Source: Phoronis australis
Lineage: Eukaryota; Phoronida; Phoronidae
Reading direction: 5' to 3'
DNA length: 49,301 bases
NCBI GenBank assembly: GCA_002633005.1
Contig: NMRA01000724.1
Span: 32,438-81,738, forward strand
Under the pieces are notes generated by a model that had not been told where the DNA came from, ran no database searches, and worked only from the letters and a program-made list of their open reading frames with translations. Positions 42,469 through 49,301 of the stretch are shown here, piece by piece. The stretch's first letter is position 1; each line of letters opens with the position of its first letter. The translations under genes and the position numbers were made by a program.

Positions 42469-45400
42469 CGATTTTTATTGGATGACCTTCTCTCTATTCA
42501 AGTGCATGGAACCTAGTACTAAGAAAAGTAAAAAACCTGAAACATAATTACAAAAAGTTTATTCATAATGATTGGATGCCCTTGGTATGTGAATGCCCGG
42601 GACCGTGGCCCCGTCGGCCCCCCTTCTGCAAGATGCTGGGCTAACCGAGTTAGTTTCCTTTACAATCGCCTACACAAAGACACCTCTGGCAAAATGGTTT
42701 AATGATTGAAATCCTTTTGAAAACGAATTAACTTTGGTACACGATGACAGTTGTGTTTTAATGTCATTTTCGTATATTTCCGAGTTGATACTGATGCTCT
42801 GACGCCACTTGCAGATAATTTTTTTCTGGATTTGAGCTCGTCAAATAATAAACTTTTGACTTCTACTCAAAAAGTTACATCATCGTTTTTTCTTGTATGT
42901 GTTAATTTGATGCCCATATACAAATGGTGGTCACCAACTTCCTTTTGTGTCATTATAAGAATGAGCAATTTGAACTCAAAAGGTCGCCAAATTCAAGATT
43001 ACTGTTACCCGCTATTTGTCACTAGATGGCGTTTATGCTATCTTTTTGGGATTAGGAAATAATTTTTGTTGATTCGAAAAATAGTCAAGAAATTTCTTCT
43101 TTAATAAATTCGAAATTGTCAAACCTTATTTGGGTTTTTAATCATTTAATGCTGCATCAAGTGGTGATTCCTTTTTCACAAATTGTAAATTATGAAATGC
43201 CTCATTATCACTGAAAAATATTGCGTCTCTCATATGTGTCAAAAGCAACTTAAAAAGATGTGCTCCAAAAAGTTGTGACAATAGTGAGACAGTTTGAAAA
43301 TTTTGACAAGTGACAAATTGTGACTTGCCATTAAGCATTAATCCATTCTCCGCCTGAAACAAATTGTTTTGTACCCTTGGCAACTAGCCCTTGGTGAAGA
43401 AGTATATAGTGGGTTACACTGAACCCTTGGCCTGCTTCATGAGGTTGCAGGTCCTAACATCAAGCCTGAATTGCTTTTGAGTAGTCACTACATAAACATC
43501 ACAAAACTGAAACTCTGCAGTTCACATTTTCACCTAAATTAGCCAGTAAATCCTTTTTGCAATTTTAAAATTTTCATGTCAAAACAACTCTCCAAGCAAT
43601 GTACACTGATTGAGCATGGTTTTTTAAGCAATACGAGGTGCGTGTATGTAGTATGGTTGGTCACAGTTTGCTCACATAGTTCGTTTTGGGTTTATTTTTT
43701 ACTATTAATTCTTTTTGTCCTCAGTTATTCTCACTATACCTTGTTTGCTGCCATTGTTGATATTGAATGTTTTTGTTCTTTGACATCTTCATCTGTAAAA
43801 AGTCAGTGATAATACATATCAATTTTTGTGGTGTAGCGAAGTGGTTTTAAAAGTTATCACAAACCAAAGTTATTATTGGTTTTAAATAGCTATTAAATAG
43901 CATTATATTTTGAGACAACAAACTGATGCAAAATCGTTTAAAACTTGAGCAGAACATGACTGCCCTTTTAGAAACAGAACTGGTCGAACAATAATGCGGC
44001 TTTTGCCTGTGATGGTCTGTGGGACATTGTTTTGCTCACCCAAATGCACATTAAATTACTAATTATAAGTACTATATGCATAATGCTGCAAAATTGATCC
44101 TCAAATCATGAATGCTGTCCAGTCATAATGTGAAATTTCATTTTTGTTATCCACTTGGTTGTGATAGTTTGCCTGCTTATAAATGTGCATTATATTTCTA
44201 TTATGAATGTGTGTTTTGTACTACAATTATTGTCTGCTAATAGTTGAATAATAATAAATAAATGGTGGGCTAGCTATCGGTTGTCTTATTTATGGTAAAG
44301 CAGTAAGAATGGAGTGGGATTCTGTACTTCTTAGTGCCTTGGGTTTCGTAGATAGTTGTCTACAAGTGCTTTGGATGAAAAAAGTTAGCCTGATGTCAGT
44401 TTTAGTAGTGTTTGTAATAAATGTCTGATGTCACTATTGGTGGTGTTTGAAATAGAAGCGAAGAGCTATAACGCGCTTGTTTTTGTGTTTGTATCTCATT
44501 CAGAGCTATCAAATTCACCACTTCAACTCATATCCGGTCGTGTTTTGAAATGCGCAACTAAAAATATCGCATCACCGCTTTAATGCTCAAGAAACACAGG
44601 CCAGGGTCCGGTCTCTTTAATCGCTTTAAATGGGACACGAAATTATGGCTGGCATATTCTACTCTACTTTTGTGCGAACTCAAGATTAGTGTCTATCATT
44701 CTATGCTCGAGTACATAATGACTTACGTGGATAATTTATTAGTCCTAGTTCGCTGTTGATAAACCCAACATTAAGGCTAAAAGTTTGAACTCGAAATTTC
44801 GAGTTTTTACTCGAGTTTGTAGCACCAATATCAGGGTCTTCAAGTGCAAACTGGGACTTGAAACTCATATGCGTAAACTAATATTGTAAAAATAATATCG
44901 AGTTCGTTTCGAGTACAGAGATTTTTTTTGCGTGAAATTTTCCAGTCAGCAAGGGTTGGGGGCAGGGTGATTTGAATTTTTCTTACAACTCTTGCTTTCA
45001 TTCGATCGCTTGTATAGAAAATTATCGTACATGGTTTCCGTGACTTTGGGTCGCATTACAGACTATTGGTAAGCGCATTTAAGCTTCTACCGGTGGTTGG
45101 ATCTAAACTTGACTTTCTTTCACTTCTTTCTGCAGTTCACTTAAGTCTTATATATATTCAGATCTAAAAGATATATTTATTATTCATTAATTGTTTTTAT
45201 TATTTTATTATTGTTATTCTACGTTTATTTTTATCTACGATTATTACTTGTTTTTTATTATTAATTTATTTATTCATTATTACCTATTGAAAATTATGCT
45301 GCTTACGGTGCAATATTGCACGCATTGCGACTGCTCTTGTTTACAAAGCTATCGTTGTCCAGCTCCGGTTATAAAATATTGCTTGTCCAAAATTATTGCC

Positions 45401-45765
45401 AAAACGACTCAACAGCGGTTAACGAAGCATGACACAGATATACGGGAGAGATACAATTGGCACTTGTCAAGTTTGTTGCAACTTGACTGTAGTTCGATGT
45501 GCACATTTATTTTTTATCGTGGTGTGTGCTTCTGTGGCATAACTTTTGCGGCAAGTCTTGAAGTATAATTTGTCATAGGAAGTGCATTTGAAAGAAATGT
45601 TCATTTAAAGGGCTTTTACATTGGTAGTATTACTATCTTGGAGTTTCTAGTATCTTGGAAACCCCTTACCTCCAGTTGTTTCGATTTAGTATCAAAACAT
45701 TGAGACGTAATAATTGTTGCCTCGGCATCCTCATTACCCTCAATGGTAATGTCGTTTGTTTTGAT

Positions 45766-48030
45766 TTTGTTTTGAGAGGTGTCTTAAATTATAAATCGGT
45801 GTGGTTATACTGTGGTCGGAATGGAGGTCATCGGTGTTATTTTTGGTTTAAAAAACGGCTTCATTCTTATGTTATCTACTTTGAAATTCAGCTGGCCACT
45901 TTTTACCCACCGATATAGGCCTGATAATGCCTTTAAATAACAACTGATAGTCGATTTAATAAAACGTGAGTTGATTAAACATTACTTTTTCCTGTTTCAT
46001 GAGCGCTGGAGGGCATAAAAATTGCCCCCAATGGACTGCCCTGTGTATTCAATAGGCATCTAGACTCGGCTGTTTATTTTTGTTTGGGGTGGGGGGGTGT
46101 AAGATAAAGGTTTACTGGTCTGCAGGCAGGAATTCCAATCCCACCGAATTTCAACCCCTCTCCCGGTTGACCCCAATTTCACTGACCACCCAACCCCAGT
46201 CGCTGCCTATTTCAGAACCCATCCGGCACGGCCTCCTGGGTTTTCAGACCCACTAGGCTACTTGAATATATGGTGTATTAAGGGGTGAATCTTCGAGAAA
46301 CAAATGTCTGGATCCCTGTTCGGATGTCATAAGAGCGTATTTTTGGGAAAATGTAACGTTTTTCGTGGTTCCTTCAGCAGGTCTATCCCTGGAAAAAATC
46401 GCGTATGATCTTTATCTGCATCCTCAAATCGCCCACTTCCGGTCACCAACCATTAATCAACCCCTGCTTATGATGTAGTTCCCGTAATTTTCGTGAGTCA
46501 CTGTCCTAGTTTTCGATTTACTCAAGTTTTCCCCTGTTTTGTGTATTTTTTCACTACAGCGTTCATATTTTGAATTCTAAATATCATACAAAAGGCACTC
46601 TGCAATTTTGAATTTAACAAGACAAAATCGGACATGATTGTTTTAACGTTTCGCGTGCTTCCGTAGGGCTACCATGCGTATAGTTCGTCTATTTCCGCCT
46701 GTTCATTATAACGTATAGTACCGCATATAGTAATATCAACTTTTGCAAAGTATTTGGCAGGTTAACTACATTTTGGAATACACTGAAATACTACTTATAG
46801 GCTATCCCGTTCAACTCCTTTGCTATGTAGAAGGGCTCTCGCTAATCGTCTCGATCGCATCTCCCGTTCAATGGATTCAAAATGCGTCTTAAATCGTCGA
46901 GTTTGCACACTTTTTCAAACTAAGAGCTAGTTTTCTGTACCACTCGCTGAATATTTACGATGACAGCCTCGCGGTACCATAATAAAACTTTCATAGTGCG
47001 TGCGTTTGACAATAATGTGCAATGATTTTGCTTTGGTGACTACCCGGCTAGGCGAAACGTTAGCCTACTCGAATTTTAGTGCAGTGAAAGCAGGATACCG
47101 TGAAAATGTTCAATTGTTCTTTCTTTTAAGGTAATTGATACGATTGGTTAAAAAGTGTGTTGCTTGGAAACGGGTTTTCTCCAATTAAAATTTAAAGGGA
47201 CAGGAGCCATGCGCGCACATAGCCTTTAATATAGGGGTAGGGGTGGACCTTTTACTAACAATAAAGCGAGAGGACTAAAAAAAACAAAAAACAATGGGGC
47301 TCTCCACGTTCGCAGCTGTGAATCAATTGTGCCTTGACACCTTTTTGGAGGAGATTTGTCTCGTTTTCTCGGACTTTTTGTTTCTCATAGGAGGGCCTTT
47401 TTGCCCACTTCGCCAAATAGGGGCTCCTTGGAGCCCCCGTGGGTGCGCGCATGGAAGCGGCTTTAGTTAGTAAAAAAAATTCGCCGAAGATCCTTTGAAT
47501 ACGACGTGCAGTGGATTTAGTAGTTAGTGGTCACAGTAAAGGAGGAATGTTCGTTAATGCAGATGCCAGAATGGTCCTAGGCTGCTGAACACGGCGCATT
47601 CGTAACGGAACTACGGCTAAGTATAGGCTCTCCCGCGATTAGTCTCCTTATCCCGCGATATCCCAGGCAACCGGCAGTGGCGCTGCGCACTACGACTCCG
47701 TTTCCGTCGTCTGCTCCACTGTGCAATGAAGAAATTTTACTTCATTTTTTAAAGAAAATGGAACCTGAGTGACGATGAAAAAAACAGAAGCTGCTGGTAA
47801 GATGTGAATTTTAATCGAAGCCTTAGTGAATCACTCAGAAACTCATAATGCTCTCTTTGTCAAACCTTAACTTAAGACGATTTCCAAAGCAATCCCGTCA
47901 TTATTGCCAACACGAAAAACGGATTTGGTCTTTTGGACATGTGTAATAAGCATGATAAAAAGAAGTAGGTTTCGCGCGCAAAGGCGCTGTGGACCATAAA
48001 CAAGTAGGTCTCTTTTAGATTAGTAGTTAA
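45766..48030. other. Intergenic, no gene seen
   Basis: Contains G-run and C-rich patches near 46085-46260 and several short ORFs without family likeness. No splice-supported exon or RNA gene could be identified. Confidence 0.4.
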
Positions 48031-48033
48031 ATC

Positions 48034-48109
48034 GTGGTGGTGTAGTGACTAGTGGTAAAGCACGCGCGCTTTATCCGCCAGGTCGTAAGTTCGAGTCTGT
48101 GGTACCTAC
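48034..48109 (+). ncRNA. tRNA-derived SINE or tRNA-relic candidate
   Basis: TAGTGACTAGTGG resembles a polymerase III A box and AAGTTCGAGTCTG a B box, at tRNA-like spacing. The acceptor and T stems do not pair well, so an intact tRNA is unlikely. Confidence 0.45.
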
Positions 48110-48229
48110 AGTTATTCCTGTTTAACACGTTCGCCGTGTTTTTATTTTTGCCTTTCTTTATTGGATAATACTTCAGGAATCAAGAAAAATGCTTGATTTT
48201 TAGAGGAAAAAACAGAAAAATTTCCTGGG

Positions 48230-48323
48230 CGGGAGGGGGCATCTACAATCGTGGTTTGCCCAAATGCTTACAGCCGTACAAAATGTTGGACCCCCTCTTG
48301 TGATATCTTAGATCCGCCACTGA
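48230..48323. mobile_element. Right-end fragment of a GGATCCGCC-type MITE
   Basis: A G-rich stretch (GGGCGGGAGGGGGC) is followed by GACCCCCTC and ends AGATCCGCCACTGAG, like the right end of the MITE at 11161-11320. The left end was not found. Confidence 0.4.
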
Positions 48324-48522
48324 GTCGTTTTATTGCATTCTTCTTTGCTGTTAGCCTCCTCTCCAATGCCTCAAGATACTGCGGTGGATCAGTGAGTGCG
48401 CTGCGAAACTTTTTTTTCACGAAAGACGTCGCTCTAGTCGGCTTGAGTAGTATACACCGGTGACCTAAAGTCGTGAATATAAGCATAACTATGGGCAGCG
48501 AAAAGGTTCAAAATAGACAACA

Positions 48523-48725
48523 CTGCCAAATAAACAAGTGGTTTGACAAACAGACAAGTGCTTTGCTAAACAGACAAGTGATTCGTCAAATAAACAGGTC
48601 AAGAATGCTATGGTTTTCCAAACAGACAAGACAACTTTGCAGATTCTGTCGGATAAACAAGTGCCTACTGTTGAACGAACAAGTAAGTTGGCAAATGATT
48701 AAGTAGGTTACCAAACAGACAAGTA
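48523..48725. repeat. Degenerate 24-bp tandem repeat
   Basis: AAACAGACAAGTG-type units recur about every 24 bp from 48523 to about 48600 and reappear less regularly to 48725. The chance ORFs here lack other support. Confidence 0.7.
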
Positions 48726-49301
48726 ACCTGGTAGGCTCAACTTGTCGGAAGCGGGACAATGTCAACGAGCCAATCCAGGTATGCAGCAAGGACATCTGTT
48801 GTCGAAAATCATGAGTCTATTTTTGGAGTGCAGGGATTCCCAGACACTCTTCTACAAAGAAGATACGAAAGACAAAAGCGCGCGGCTACCAAAATTTGAT
48901 CAGCTGGATGTTAAGACTTATTTGTGCAATGGATTGTGGAGATGAAACTGCAGAAAAAGAATTTTTTAATGTTTATTATGAAATTTTCACAGAAAGTGCC
49001 AACAGGCTTATATATAAAGATATATAAAAATATACACAAATACATGAATAAAATGTTAAGATTACAATGACATGATGGTAATGAATTTAAATAAATCATT
49101 TTCATTCACAATGAATAATTTCACATGTATACAATTTATCTACTCACACAAAGAGTTCACTCACACGGAGTAACACAGAGATTTAATATTAAAACGGAAT
49201 TTTGACACTATTTCGAATAAAACCTTATTTTCATTTAGGTTGAGCTCCAATTTACATCCACTTAGAAAAAAACTGAAGATCTGAATATTTTTTGTAAACA
49301 T
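48726..49301. other. Window end, nothing recognised
   Basis: AT-rich sequence with short ORFs on both strands and no family match by eye. Confidence 0.4.

Larger units (their letters stand above)
39648..45765. repeat. Segmental duplication unit C (intact UGT)
   Basis: It has the same layout as unit B, followed by a right-end segment (45085-45765) shared with unit A at 30420-31130. Identity over the UGT is high and lower over the spacers, as expected for a fairly recent tandem duplication. The stretch 42480-45085 has no coding support. Confidence 0.8.

Noticed and set aside
45191-45568. 125-codon ORF with a hydrophobic N-terminus
   Set aside because: The start comes from AT-rich low-complexity DNA. 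The related segment in unit A is not open in the same way, and part of it is a repeat terminus.
48034-48109. Functional tRNA gene
   Set aside because: The polymerase III boxes are recognisable but the stems do not pair well; kept only as a SINE or relic candidate.

Overview
The window looks like nuclear DNA of an invertebrate animal. It has GT-AG introns of several kb, an animal death domain split over three exons, animal-type UDP-glycosyltransferase (UGT) genes, decayed non-LTR retrotransposons, many short inverted-repeat elements and AT-rich spacers. No operon, CRISPR array or bacterial-type gene was seen. A deuterostome such as a hemichordate or lancelet would fit, but nothing here fixes the species. 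One assembly gap covers 14853-15700.

Left half (about 1-27.7 kb, + strand). This is the 3' part of one long gene. Ten exons (2201-25759) join in one open frame of 215 codons. The first nine are tiny (24-93 nt); eight of them are phase-1 symmetric. They encode a low-complexity Ser/Pro/charged linker followed by a C-terminal death domain. The 5' exons lie upstream of the window. The introns are filled with repeats. The main one is an inverted-repeat-ended element whose interior is a tandem array of about 445 bp units, each made of three diverged subunits of about 148 bp. A relatively complete copy lies at 5.69-7.16 kb and a large nested block at 19.7-25.1 kb. A decayed retrotransposon tail (RNase H plus Cys/His region, minus strand) lies at 7.56-8.22 kb, and several MITE-like elements are scattered through the introns.

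Right half (about 26.3-45.8 kb). This is a three-unit segmental duplication. Unit C (39.65-45.77 kb) carries an intact intronless UGT gene on the minus strand. Unit B (33.34-39.13 kb) carries a UGT copy broken by three single-base indels. Unit A (26.34-31.13 kb) has only the non-UGT part, and it begins inside the apparent 3' UTR of the death-domain gene. In B and C a CR1/L2-like LINE relic lies just beyond the UGT stop codon, on the same strand. The last 3.5 kb has no recognisable gene; it holds a tRNA-like SINE candidate, a piece of a MITE and a 24-bp tandem repeat.

The death-domain protein is probably an intracellular signalling or receptor tail, and the UGT is an ER-membrane conjugating enzyme. 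Nothing in the sequence links their functions; they share only duplicated flanking DNA.
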